NCBI GenBank assembly: GCA_937927675.1
Contig: CALBSG010000042.1
Span: 1-47,668 of the forward strand
Source of the DNA: an uncultured Paracoccaceae bacterium
GTDB taxonomy: Bacteria > Pseudomonadota > Alphaproteobacteria > Rhodobacterales > Rhodobacteraceae
Direction of reading: 5' to 3'
Length of the DNA stretch: 47,668 bases
The notes below the pieces were generated by a model. The model did not search any database. It had not been told where the DNA came from and saw only the letters and a program-made list of their open reading frames with translations. A program made the translations under genes and the position numbers. How positions within the stretch are numbered: position 1 is the stretch's first letter; every line of letters begins with the position of its first letter. Positions 1-8,219 of the stretch are shown in pieces.

Positions 1-53
1 AAAGCGGTGGTAGCAGCAACCGACAGAGCGGCAGCGAGAGCGATCTTTTTCAT
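1..53 (-). CDS. 5' end of a small exported protein (truncated by window edge)
   Basis: Only the first 17 codons are visible, read leftwards from ATG at 53-51. They encode MKKIALAAALSVAATTA, a classic Sec signal peptide start with two lysines followed by an alanine-rich hydrophobic core. A strong ribosome-binding site, GGAGGT (complement of 58-63), lies five bases upstream, which fixes the start. From memory, Rhodobacterales genomes carry small exported proteins beginning this way, sometimes mislabelled ferrochelatase. That is a recollection only; the mature protein lies outside the window and its role is unknown. Confidence 0.75.
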   Translation of the reverse strand, partial: MKKIALAAALSVAATTA

Positions 54-511
54 AGGGACCTCCAGGTTAAAGCAGAGTCAAATTGGGTTCAGAGGCGTCT
101 ACCCTTAATTAAGCATGCCTCTTCGCCCGCCATGTAACGCGCTCCTTTGCGTAAAGACAACAAACTCCTGCCATGAAAGTGAAATTCGGCAGACCAAGGA
201 TGGTAAGTTTCGTCAATTTGGCAACAGTCTGTGGCTTGGAGTTGCGCGTAGGCCCTTTGGCACTGCCAATGCGCGACCCGTCTGGCCCCCGGGGTGCCGG
301 GCCGTGCGATTCGCAACCTTGATCCCGCGCGATCAGCGGATGCGCGCCATCTTTGACGCGACGGCGCGTATGCCTGCCCGTTGCGCCCGCGCACTTGGCA
401 CCGTGCGATGGCTGCGTACCCGGTTAACCGCGCTCTGGCACATCCTTGCGCAGGGCGTGAGCGGTTGCGCACGCCATCCGGCAGATCATGCAAAGGGCGA
501 GGTTTTCCAAG
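54..511. other. Intergenic region, no convincing gene
   Basis: This stretch separates the leftward exported-protein gene from the rightward beta-helix gene and should hold both promoters. The part next to the left gene (about 64-135) is relatively AT-rich, in line with a promoter, but no clear -35/-10 pair stands out. On the minus strand a 14-codon open frame starts at 113 behind an AAAGGAG sequence; it may be chance. From about 240 to 490 the sequence is GC-rich and featureless, with no tRNA-like fold or convincing terminator. Confidence 0.5.
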
Positions 512-2791
512 ATGAACAAGGCAATCACCGAAGGTCTGGTCCTGATGCCACCGGCGTTTTCGGCAGGGCTGGGGCTGTGGTCCAGCGAGGATGGGCGGCC
601 GGGCAATGCCAGCTATGCGGGCCAGCCCAACGCGGGTTATGTGCCCTCGGATCAGGATTTCGCAGGGTGCCTTGAGGTGCAAAAGACCACCTCGCTGTTG
701 AAGCTGCGCTGCTTTCAGCAGATCCCGTTTCAGCCGGGGCTGTATCTGCGTGTCACCGCCAAGATTAAGGCAGTCAGTGGCCCTTTGCCCACGGTGCGGA
801 TCGCGGGCTGGGCTGGCAATGCCAGCGGGGCGAATGTGGCGACGGCGGATCAACAAGGCCCGGACGTGCCGCTGACCGCCTATGGTCAGGTGGTGACGGT
901 CAGCGCCATCATCGGCTCCGGCAATCGCCAAGGCGTTGATATGGTCTGGGGCACCACCCCGGCCTATGGCCATCTCGGCCTTGACCTGACCGGGCCAGCA
1001 GGTGGCGTGGTGCGGATCGACGACATCACCATCGAGGATGTCACGGCGGTTTTTCATTCAGCGATGTTCGATTGGGTCGACGTGCGGGACTTTGGCGCAA
1101 TCGGCAATGGGGTTGCCAATGATTGGGCGGCGTTCGAGGCGGCCGATGCCGCCGCCAATGGCAAGACGGTTCTGGTGTCGCCCGGCACTTATTTCCTTGG
1201 CAGCCATTTCACCTTTGACAATCCGGTCAAGTTCGAAGGCAGGCTGGTGATGCCCGCTGACCAACGGCTGTCCTGCACGCGCGACTACGATCTGAACACC
1301 TACGCTGCCGCGTTCGGGACAGAGCTGGAGGGTTTTCGCCGCGCCCTGCAGGTGCTGTTCCACTTTACTGATCACACCACGCTGGATTTGAATGGTCGTC
1401 GCATTGAACTGAACGCGCCCATTGATGTGGCAGGGCTGGCGGGCATCACCAGCTTTGGCCAGCGCCGTGTGCTGTCAAATGGCCTTTTGTCGGCGGCCTC
1501 GGGCAGCGCTTGGGATACGGTCACTGTGACTGCCGTTGGCACCTATAACACGGCCAGCCCGAAACAGTTGTCCGCCGTGACCAACATCGCCGCGATCCCT
1601 GTCGGCGCCCGATTGTCTGGCACGGGGGTGGGCCGCGAAGTTTATGTCGCTGCAAAGAATGTCGGGGCAGGAACGCTGGAGTTGAGCCAGCCTTTGTGGG
1701 GCGGCAACGGCACGCGAACCTATACGTTCAAGCGGTTCAAATATCTGTTGGACTTCAGCGGGTTTACCGAGCTGAACCGTTTTGAAATCGCCGATATCGA
1801 ATTCTCCTGCGGGTATCAGGCCAGTGCCGTCAACCTGGCCTATGATGGCAGCATCAACCGGTTTGACCGCTGCACCTTCATGATGCCGTTGAACAAGGCG
1901 ATCACCTCATTCCGGGGCGGGTGTCAGGGGTTGGTGATTGACGGCTGTCTGTTCAATGGCGGCGGATCGACCCCGCCTGAAGACATCATCGCCTTCAACA
2001 TCAATGCCAATGACAGCAAGATCCGCAACAACCGCGCCGCCTATGTTGCACATTTCGGGGTTTTTGCAGGGGGCAGCCATACGGTCACGGGCAATCACAC
2101 ATTCTCTGATACCAAGGGCTCGGCGACCTATCTGCGGGCGGGGTTGATTTTTACCACGCCGAACGTGCGCAGTTTCGTGTCGAATAATTATATCGACCAC
2201 CAGTTCATCGAACTGTCGAATGAATATGACCCCGATCCGGATTTCGGGGCCAGCTATACCTTTGGCGGGCTGACCGTCACCGGAAACCTGTTTCTCTATG
2301 GCCAAAGCAGCCCTGCCTTCAGCTTCATCACCGTCAGCCCCAAGGGCGCGGGCCATTTCTTGAACGGGTTGATCGTGACCAACAATGTCTTCCGCTCCAG
2401 CGGGGCGACATTGGATCGGGTGGAGCGGGTGGACACCAGCAACGGCACCTTGAACCCGGCCAGTTTCCGCAATGTGGTCTTTGCCAACAACACCTACACG
2501 GGCGTTGGTCAGCCTTCTGTCAGCCCGGTCTATGTTGAACATACGCAGGCCACGGCGGATACCACATGGGTGGTGGACGCCACGGATTACATGCCCTTTG
2601 GCGGGCGGCACCGCAATGTAGAGGCTGTCGTGTTGGAGGGGCCGCTGCGCAATGCGGCAAATGCCGTGCAATGGGCGCAGCCCTATGTGCTGACCGAGCA
2701 GGGCGTGGCCAACCGGCAGGCCTATCTGCAATGGCCAAGTGCGGTGAAGGGCAAAGCCATGGTCACCCTGCGCTGCGACAACCCGGCCTAA
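512..2791 (+). CDS. Right-handed beta-helix protein, pectate-lyase-superfamily type
   Basis: A 759-residue protein. Residues of about 195-250 match the start of a Pectate_lyase_3-type (GH28-related) beta-helix: VRDFGAIGNGVANDWAAF is the usual 'DFGAxGDGxxDDTxA' entry motif, followed by a V-P-G-T-Y-like strand (VSPGTYFLGS). The middle and C-terminus are rich in Asn/Gly turns such as NNRAAY, VSNNYIDHQF and VTGNLFLYG, as expected for stacked helix coils. The N-terminal ~170 residues look like a carbohydrate-binding beta-sandwich. There is no Sec signal peptide. ATG at 512 was chosen over ATG at 488 because an AGGGCGAGG ribosome site lies at suitable distance. Substrate and secretion route cannot be read from the sequence; a polysaccharide-active or tail-spike-like role is inference. 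The last 4 bases overlap the convergent gene. Confidence 0.75.
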   Translation: MNKAITEGLVLMPPAFSAGLGLWSSEDGRPGNASYAGQPNAGYVPSDQDFAGCLEVQKTTSLLKLRCFQQIPFQPGLYLRVTAKIKAVSGPLPTVRIAGWAGNASGANVATADQQGPDVPLTAYGQVVTVSAIIGSGNRQGVDMVWGTTPAYGHLGLDLTGPAGGVVRIDDITIEDVTAVFHSAMFDWVDVRDFGAIGNGVANDWAAFEAADAAANGKTVLVSPGTYFLGSHFTFDNPVKFEGRLVMPADQRLSCTRDYDLNTYAAAFGTELEGFRRALQVLFHFTDHTTLDLNGRRIELNAPIDVAGLAGITSFGQRRVLSNGLLSAASGSAWDTVTVTAVGTYNTASPKQLSAVTNIAAIPVGARLSGTGVGREVYVAAKNVGAGTLELSQPLWGGNGTRTYTFKRFKYLLDFSGFTELNRFEIADIEFSCGYQASAVNLAYDGSINRFDRCTFMMPLNKAITSFRGGCQGLVIDGCLFNGGGSTPPEDIIAFNINANDSKIRNNRAAYVAHFGVFAGGSHTVTGNHTFSDTKGSATYLRAGLIFTTPNVRSFVSNNYIDHQFIELSNEYDPDPDFGASYTFGGLTVTGNLFLYGQSSPAFSFITVSPKGAGHFLNGLIVTNNVFRSSGATLDRVERVDTSNGTLNPASFRNVVFANNTYTGVGQPSVSPVYVEHTQATADTTWVVDATDYMPFGGRHRNVEAVVLEGPLRNAANAVQWAQPYVLTEQGVANRQAYLQWPSAVKGKAMVTLRCDNPA

Positions 2792-3285
2792 GCCTGCGGC
2801 GCCCGCAGATCGTCGGGTGTCAGGCGAAAGGCGCGGGCAAAGCCGCCGTTCAAGAGCGCGCTCTCTGGGATCAGCCGCACAAAGGCAAAATCGGGAAAGT
2901 CGATGTAAAGGGCCGCCTTCGGGTGGCCCTTAAGCCAATGGGCGCGGATGGCGGGCCGCGCCGGATCATCGGTGGGCACAAAGGCTGCGCGTGACCGGAT
3001 CATCAGGCGCGGATGGGTCAAAGGATCGCCCTTGGCCCCGACCTCGCCCAGCATCACCGAACAGCGCGGGTCGGCTTTCAAGGCCGCCAGATGCGGTGCA
3101 AGGCCCGAGATGAGCGTCATAGGCAAGCCTTCGGGGCAAAGGCCAAAGGCGATCCGGCTGATCGAGGGATGGCCCGTTTCGGGATCTGACCAGGCAAGGG
3201 CGGCATGTTGGGCCTGAAGCAGGGTTTGGGCCAGCGCGCGGGCCTCGGCATCGGCGGCTTGAACAGGGTCTTTGGGGCTGGCCAT
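2788..3285 (-). CDS. Pyridoxamine 5'-phosphate oxidase-fold protein (HugZ-like)
   Basis: 165 residues resembling the PNPOx-like split-barrel flavin/heme-binding family, particularly the N-terminal domain of HugZ-type proteins. Supporting features are an early helical region (ARALAQTLLQAQHAALAW), the strand 'GHPSISRIAFGLCPEGLPMTL' region, the LAPHLAALKADPRCSVML motif in which small-molecule-binding residues usually lie, and the closing YIDFPDFAFVRLIPESALLNGGFARAF, which is characteristic of this family. Family members bind FMN or heme in the cytoplasm; which ligand is used here is not determinable. It is shorter than full HugZ because the C-terminal DUF2470 domain is absent. It converges on the beta-helix gene with a 4-base stop overlap. 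Confidence 0.75.
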   Translation of the reverse strand: MASPKDPVQAADAEARALAQTLLQAQHAALAWSDPETGHPSISRIAFGLCPEGLPMTLISGLAPHLAALKADPRCSVMLGEVGAKGDPLTHPRLMIRSRAAFVPTDDPARPAIRAHWLKGHPKAALYIDFPDFAFVRLIPESALLNGGFARAFRLTPDDLRAPQA

Positions 3286-3432
3286 GAAGAAGGCTCCGGG
3301 GAGGGCGAAACGCCGCGGATGGGCTGGGCGGTGGGCATTGCCGTTGACAGGCGCCGCCTTGCAGCGTTTGTTAATCGCATTTGAAACGATCCGCCATGAT
3401 TTCTGGCTCCCCTTACAATTCAGGTTGCCGCC

Positions 3433-5088
3433 ATGGCTCTTGCGCCCACACCCGCTGCCCCGCCATCCGAGTTTCTGCCCAAGCTCGTTTCGATCTTTCG
3501 TGAAGGCTATCGCGCGGCCGATCTGCGTGCCGATGTCATGGCCGGGCTGACGGTCGCCATCGTGGCCCTGCCACTGTCGATGGCGATTGCCATTGCCAGC
3601 GGTGTCGGGCCAGAGCGCGGGCTGTTCACCACCATCATCGGCGGCTTTTTGGTGTCGCTGCTGGGCGGGTCGCGGTACCAGATTGGCGGGCCTGCCGGGG
3701 CGTTCATCGTGTTGGTGGCGGCCTGTGCGACGCAGATCGGGATCGAGGGGTTGTTGCTGGCGACCCTGCTCTCGGGCATATTCCTAAGCCTTTTGGCCTT
3801 GATGCGCGCGGGATCCTATGTGCGCTTTATCCCCTATCCGGTGACGGTGGGTTTTACCGCGGGCATCGCGGTTATCATTTTTGCCAGTCAGTTGAAGGAT
3901 TTGCTGGGTCTGACGCTGCCCAGCACCGAACCGGCCGACGTCTTGCACAAACTACAGACGCTTTGGGCGGCGCGGGCCAGTCTGAACCCATCGGCGCTGG
4001 CGGTCTCGGTCGGGACCATCGCGTTGATCGTCGGCGTCAAGCGCTGGCTGCCGCAGGCGCCCAACATGCTGATCGCTGTCGCCTTGGCCGCCGTTGCTGT
4101 GGTGGTTCTGGAGCTGCCGGTTGAGACGATCCACAGCCGCTTTGGCGCGCTGCCGCGGACGCCACCTGCGCCGGTGCTGCCAGGTTTGGGCGGCGGTGCG
4201 ATTGCGGCCGCCCTGCCGTGGGCGCTGTCCTTCACGCTTTTGGGGGCGATTGAAAGCCTGCTGTCCGCCGTGGTCGCGGATGGTATGTCGGGCCGCCGTC
4301 ACCGCCCGAATGCCGAACTTCTGGCCCAAGGGGTTGCCAATATCGTCACGCCCTTGTTCGGCGGCATTTGCGTGACCGGCACCATTGCCCGCACCGCGAC
4401 CAATGTGCGCGCGGGGTCCCGAGGGCCGGTGTCAGGCATGCTGCATGCGGTGTTCGTGCTGGCCTTTTTGCTGATTGCCGCGCCCCTTGCTGGATACATC
4501 CCGCTGGCGGCTTTGGCGGGGGTCTTGGCGGTCGTGGCGTGGAACATGGCCGAGAAAGAGGAGATCTGGCACCTTGCCCGCCATTCGCGCGCCGATGCGG
4601 TGGTGGTGCTGGCGACCTTTGGCCTTGTGGTGTTTCGCGACCTGACCGAAGGCATTGTCGTGGGTTTCGCGCTGGCAGGGCTGGTCTTTATCAACCGCAT
4701 GTCCGCCGGCACCACCATCGAAGAGCGCCGCAACGGCGACGAGGTGCAGGATCCTGCCCTGGCGGGCGTGGTGATCTATCATCTCAATGGACCGTGGTTC
4801 TTTGGCGCGGCTGCCCGACTGGGCACGGTGCTGGATCAGGTGTCAGAGCATCCGCGTGCCTTTGTCGTCGACTTTGCCGGGGTGCCGCTGACCGACAGTT
4901 CCGGGGCCTATTCCATGGCGCTTTTGGCGCGCAAAATGGCGCGGCGCGGTGGCCGATTGGTGATTTCTGGCGCGCGGCCCGAGGTGCGCCGCGCACTGCA
5001 TCGGGCGGGGGTTCACGGCGATCAGGTGCGCTTCATTCCGGGGCTGGATGCCCTGCCCGAAGGGCTTGGAAATCCCCTTGCGGATTAG
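3433..5088 (+). CDS. SulP family inorganic anion transporter
   Basis: 551-residue inner-membrane SLC26/SulP transporter. The N-terminal part starts with ADLRADVMAGLTVAIVALP, the signature entry of the family, and continues through roughly a dozen hydrophobic segments to about residue 420. A cytoplasmic STAS domain follows (about 436-540) with the typical regulatory loop DSSGAYS at 488-494. The family moves sulfate, bicarbonate, C4-dicarboxylates or other anions; the substrate here is not evident. The gene is monocistronic: the PNPOx gene diverges upstream and a ~350-base regulatory region follows. No strong ribosome-binding site precedes ATG at 3433, but the start matches the expected length. 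Confidence 0.9.
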   Translation: MALAPTPAAPPSEFLPKLVSIFREGYRAADLRADVMAGLTVAIVALPLSMAIAIASGVGPERGLFTTIIGGFLVSLLGGSRYQIGGPAGAFIVLVAACATQIGIEGLLLATLLSGIFLSLLALMRAGSYVRFIPYPVTVGFTAGIAVIIFASQLKDLLGLTLPSTEPADVLHKLQTLWAARASLNPSALAVSVGTIALIVGVKRWLPQAPNMLIAVALAAVAVVVLELPVETIHSRFGALPRTPPAPVLPGLGGGAIAAALPWALSFTLLGAIESLLSAVVADGMSGRRHRPNAELLAQGVANIVTPLFGGICVTGTIARTATNVRAGSRGPVSGMLHAVFVLAFLLIAAPLAGYIPLAALAGVLAVVAWNMAEKEEIWHLARHSRADAVVVLATFGLVVFRDLTEGIVVGFALAGLVFINRMSAGTTIEERRNGDEVQDPALAGVVIYHLNGPWFFGAAARLGTVLDQVSEHPRAFVVDFAGVPLTDSSGAYSMALLARKMARRGGRLVISGARPEVRRALHRAGVHGDQVRFIPGLDALPEGLGNPLAD

Positions 5089-5439
5089 GGCGAATCGCAC
5101 CCGCACAGCGGCGTTGCGATAGGGTTAGCCACCGCTGCGCCAAATTGCTTGCGCTATCATTCCCGCGCGTTTTTTTGGTCTTTTCTACAAACGGCCTGAA
5201 AAAGGGCATTTTCTTTCTGCCTGACAAGTCTGCAAAGGCGTCATTTTTCTGCCGATTTTCGCTGCATTTACACAATTGACCTTTTGACCTGTCAATTTAT
5301 TTACAGAAAAATCATTATTGCAAATAGAGTTAGAACTTCATTTACAAATCTACTATCATCCCCGGCACGGGGGAGACCTGCATAACCTGCAGGCCGTCAG
5401 GGCCAGCGTGCCAAGCTGTTTATACTTGAGGAGGATCCA
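5089..5439 (+). promoter_or_regulatory. AT-rich regulatory region upstream of acs
   Basis: 351 bases without a gene, clearly AT-richer than the flanks between 5165 and 5360. Visible elements: TTGACC at 5276-5281 and again at 5284-5289; the inverted repeat TTGACCTGTCAA (5284-5295); ATTTACA three times (5266-5272, 5299-5305, 5340-5346) at 33- and 41-base spacing, close to whole helical turns; and ATTGCAAAT at 5317-5325. TTTGCAAA-like sites are known targets of short-chain fatty acyl regulators such as PccR/ScfR, so control of acs by such a factor is plausible but inferred. A T7 run at 5168-5174 could end sulP transcription but has only a very weak stem. No clear -35/-10 pair was identified. Confidence 0.5.
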
Positions 5440-7404
5440 ATGGCAGAAACCGGACAGGCAACGGGCGTTTACGAACCGTCCAAGGAATTCGTCGCAGCCG
5501 CGCATCTGGATGCGGCCGGCTATGCCCGGATGTATGCCGAATCCATTGAAGACCCCGATGAGTTCTGGGGCCGCGAAGGCAAGCGGCTGGATTGGATCAA
5601 GCCCTACACCCGCGTCAAGAACACCGATTTCACCTTTGGCAAGGTCAGCATCAAGTGGTTCGAGGATGGCGTTCTGAACGTCTCGGTCAATTGCATCGAC
5701 CGCCACCTGCGCGACCGTGCGCTGCAAACCGCGATCATCTTTGAACCCGATGATCCGAAAGAGCCCGCCCAGCACATCACCTACAAGAAGCTGTCCGAAA
5801 AGGTGAACCGGATGGCGAACGTTCTGCTGTCGCAGGGCGTGATGCGCGGTGATCGCGTGGTGATCTATCTGCCGATGATCCCCGAGGCTGCCTATGCCAT
5901 GCTGGCTTGCGCCCGGATCGGCGCGATCCACTCCGTCGTTTTCGCGGGCTTCTCGCCGGATGCACTGGCGAACCGGATTAATGATTGCGGTGCCAAGCTG
6001 GTCATCACCGCCGACACCGCCCCGCGTGGCGGCAAACGGACGGGCCTGAAGAACAACACCGACGCCGCCTTGCTGCATTGCTCTGACAAGGTGCGTTGCC
6101 TTGTGGTCAAGCATACTGGCGATCAGATTTCCTGGGTACAGGGCCGCGATGTCGACGTGCTGGCCATGATGGACATGGTGTCGCCCGAATGCCCGCCGCG
6201 CCCCATGGGCGCCGAAGACCCGCTGTTCATCCTGTACACCTCGGGTTCGACCGGCAAGCCGAAGGGCGTTGTGCATACCTCGGGCGGGTATCTCGCCTAT
6301 GCCGCGATGACGCATCAATACACCTTCGACTATCATGATGGTGATGTGTTCTGGTGTACGGCGGATGTGGGTTGGGTCACCGGCCACAGCTATATCCTGT
6401 ATGGCCCCTTGGCCAATGGCGCGACGACTGTGATGTTCGAAGGCGTGCCGACCTATCCGGACGCAGGCCGGTTCTGGGAAGTGATCGAAAAGCACAAGGT
6501 CAACCAGTTCTATACCGCGCCGACCGCGATCCGCAGCCTGATGGGCCTTGGCCCGCAATGGGTTGAGAAATATGATCTTTCCAGCCTGAAAGTGCTGGGT
6601 TCGGTCGGTGAGCCGATCAACCCCGAGGCTTGGGCCTGGTACAACCAATATGTCGGCAAAGGCACCCGCCCGATCGTTGACACGTTCTGGCAGACCGAAA
6701 CCGGCGGCCACATGATCACGCCGTTGCCGGGGGCGACCCCTGCCAAGCCGGGCTCTGCGACCAATCCCTTCTTCGGCGTGAAGCCGGTGGTGTTGGACCC
6801 GTCGACAGGCCGTCGTCAAAGCGAAACCGAGGCCGAGGGTGTCTTGTGCATCTCGGACAGCTGGCCGGGGCAGATGCGTACGCTTTGGGGCGACCATGAT
6901 CGCTTCCAAGAGGCATATTTCCAGCAATACAAAGGCTATTACTTCACCGGTGACGGCTGCCGTCGTGATGCAGATGGCTATTACTGGATCACGGGCCGCG
7001 TTGATGATGTGATCAACGTCTCGGGTCACCGGATGGGTACGGCCGAAGTGGAAAGCGCGCTGGTCGCCCATGCCAAGGTGGCGGAAGCCGCCGTTGTCGG
7101 CTACCCGCACGAGATCAAGGGGCAAGGCATCTATGCTTATGTCACGCTGATGAACGGCATCGCCCCCTCGGACGAGCTGCGCAAGGAGCTGGAGGCTTGG
7201 GTCCGTGGCGAAATCGGCCCGATTGCCAAGCCCGATCTGATCCAATGGGCCCCCGGCCTGCCGAAGACCCGCTCGGGCAAGATCATGCGCCGCATCCTGC
7301 GCAAGATCGCCGAGAATGACTATGGCAGCCTTGGCGACATCTCGACCCTTGCCGATCCGTCGGTGGTGGAAGAGCTGATCAGCAACCGCATGAACCGGGC
7401 GTAA
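5440..7404 (+). CDS. acs: Acetyl-CoA synthetase (AMP-forming)
   Basis: 654 residues, the normal length for Acs. The cytoplasmic enzyme activates acetate with ATP to acetyl-AMP and then acetyl-CoA. The ATP-binding loop YTSGSTGKPKG begins near residue 266, the WQTETGG motif follows centrally, and the C-terminal LPKTRSGKIMRR contains the catalytic lysine (Lys614) that is acetylated by Pat-type enzymes in other bacteria. The start is supported by GAGGAGG seven bases ahead of ATG. The long upstream region suggests strong transcriptional control. adk follows after 6 bases, an apt partner because Acs releases AMP that Adk converts to ADP. Confidence 0.97.
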   Translation: MAETGQATGVYEPSKEFVAAAHLDAAGYARMYAESIEDPDEFWGREGKRLDWIKPYTRVKNTDFTFGKVSIKWFEDGVLNVSVNCIDRHLRDRALQTAIIFEPDDPKEPAQHITYKKLSEKVNRMANVLLSQGVMRGDRVVIYLPMIPEAAYAMLACARIGAIHSVVFAGFSPDALANRINDCGAKLVITADTAPRGGKRTGLKNNTDAALLHCSDKVRCLVVKHTGDQISWVQGRDVDVLAMMDMVSPECPPRPMGAEDPLFILYTSGSTGKPKGVVHTSGGYLAYAAMTHQYTFDYHDGDVFWCTADVGWVTGHSYILYGPLANGATTVMFEGVPTYPDAGRFWEVIEKHKVNQFYTAPTAIRSLMGLGPQWVEKYDLSSLKVLGSVGEPINPEAWAWYNQYVGKGTRPIVDTFWQTETGGHMITPLPGATPAKPGSATNPFFGVKPVVLDPSTGRRQSETEAEGVLCISDSWPGQMRTLWGDHDRFQEAYFQQYKGYYFTGDGCRRDADGYYWITGRVDDVINVSGHRMGTAEVESALVAHAKVAEAAVVGYPHEIKGQGIYAYVTLMNGIAPSDELRKELEAWVRGEIGPIAKPDLIQWAPGLPKTRSGKIMRRILRKIAENDYGSLGDISTLADPSVVEELISNRMNRA

Positions 7405-7410
7405 GCGCAG

Positions 7411-8079
7411 ATGACCGCGAACGCACCCGTTTTGATCCTGCTTGGCCCCCCCGGGGCCGGCAAAGGCACGCAGGCCCGCATGCTGGAGGAACACTTCGGT
7501 CTGGTTCAGCTGTCGACGGGCGACATGCTGCGCGCCGCTGTGGCTGCTGGCACCGAGGCTGGCAAAAAGGCCAAGGCCGTGATGGAGGCTGGACAATTGG
7601 TGTCGGATGACATCGTGCTGGCCATCCTGCGCGACCGTATGGGGCAGCCCGATGTTGCCAAGGGCATCATCCTTGATGGCTTTCCCCGCACCGACGGGCA
7701 GGCCGCCGCGCTGGATGGGCTTTTGGCCGCCAATGGCCAGAAAGTCACTGCCGCCATCAGCCTTGAAGTGGATGATGAGGCGATGGTGGGCCGGGTTTCG
7801 GGCCGCTACACCTGCGCCTGCGGCGAGGGGTATCATGACCAGTTCAAAAAGCCTGCCGTCGCCGGCACCTGCGACAAATGCGGCGGCACCAGCTTCAAGC
7901 GCCGGGCAGATGACAACGCTGAAACCGTGCGCGAAAGGCTGAAAGCCTATCACGCCCAGACTGCGCCGCTGATCGCCTATTACGCGGGGCGCGGCGTGCT
8001 TCAGAAGATCGACGCGATGGGGGCCATCGCAGATATCCGCACCGCCCTTGGACAAATCGTTCAAGGCGTCGCGGCTTGA
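7411..8079 (+). CDS. adk: Adenylate kinase with metal-binding lid
   Basis: 222 residues. Catalyses ATP + AMP = 2 ADP in the cytoplasm. The P-loop GPPGAGKGT is at 12-20, the AMP-binding STGDMLR at 35-41, and DGFPRT at 89-94. The long lid carries Cys135, Cys137, His142, Cys154 and Cys157, a Cys/His set resembling the metal-binding lid of Paracoccus denitrificans adenylate kinase rather than the metal-free enterobacterial form. The gene lies 6 bases behind acs and is probably co-transcribed with it. Many Rhodobacteraceae also carry an adk in the secY ribosomal operon, so this may be a second isozyme; that cannot be tested here. Confidence 0.95.
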   Translation: MTANAPVLILLGPPGAGKGTQARMLEEHFGLVQLSTGDMLRAAVAAGTEAGKKAKAVMEAGQLVSDDIVLAILRDRMGQPDVAKGIILDGFPRTDGQAAALDGLLAANGQKVTAAISLEVDDEAMVGRVSGRYTCACGEGYHDQFKKPAVAGTCDKCGGTSFKRRADDNAETVRERLKAYHAQTAPLIAYYAGRGVLQKIDAMGAIADIRTALGQIVQGVAA

Positions 8080-8219
8080 TGGAATACTTTCCGCCCCTAA
8101 AGGGCGCGGAAGTTGGGAGACAGGCGTCTTAGCCGGGCCCTTCGGGGACAGAACAATCGGCAAAGGCATCTGGAACAGGGACCCGGCCCATTAGGGCTGG
8201 ACAAAATGGAGGAGGCCAC

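Noticed and set aside
69..113. A 14-codon minus-strand frame with AAAGGAG upstream, as a possible leader peptide
   Set aside because: Too short, no regulatory codon run and no attenuator hairpin behind it; probably chance.
5140..5180. Possible terminator of the SulP gene at the T7 run
   Set aside because: The only stem before the T-run has four base pairs with a ten-base loop, too weak to call.
5356..8169. A 937-codon open frame on the minus strand opposite acs and adk
   Set aside because: It is the mirror of two certain genes, explained by their high GC third positions, and its translation has no recognisable domain.
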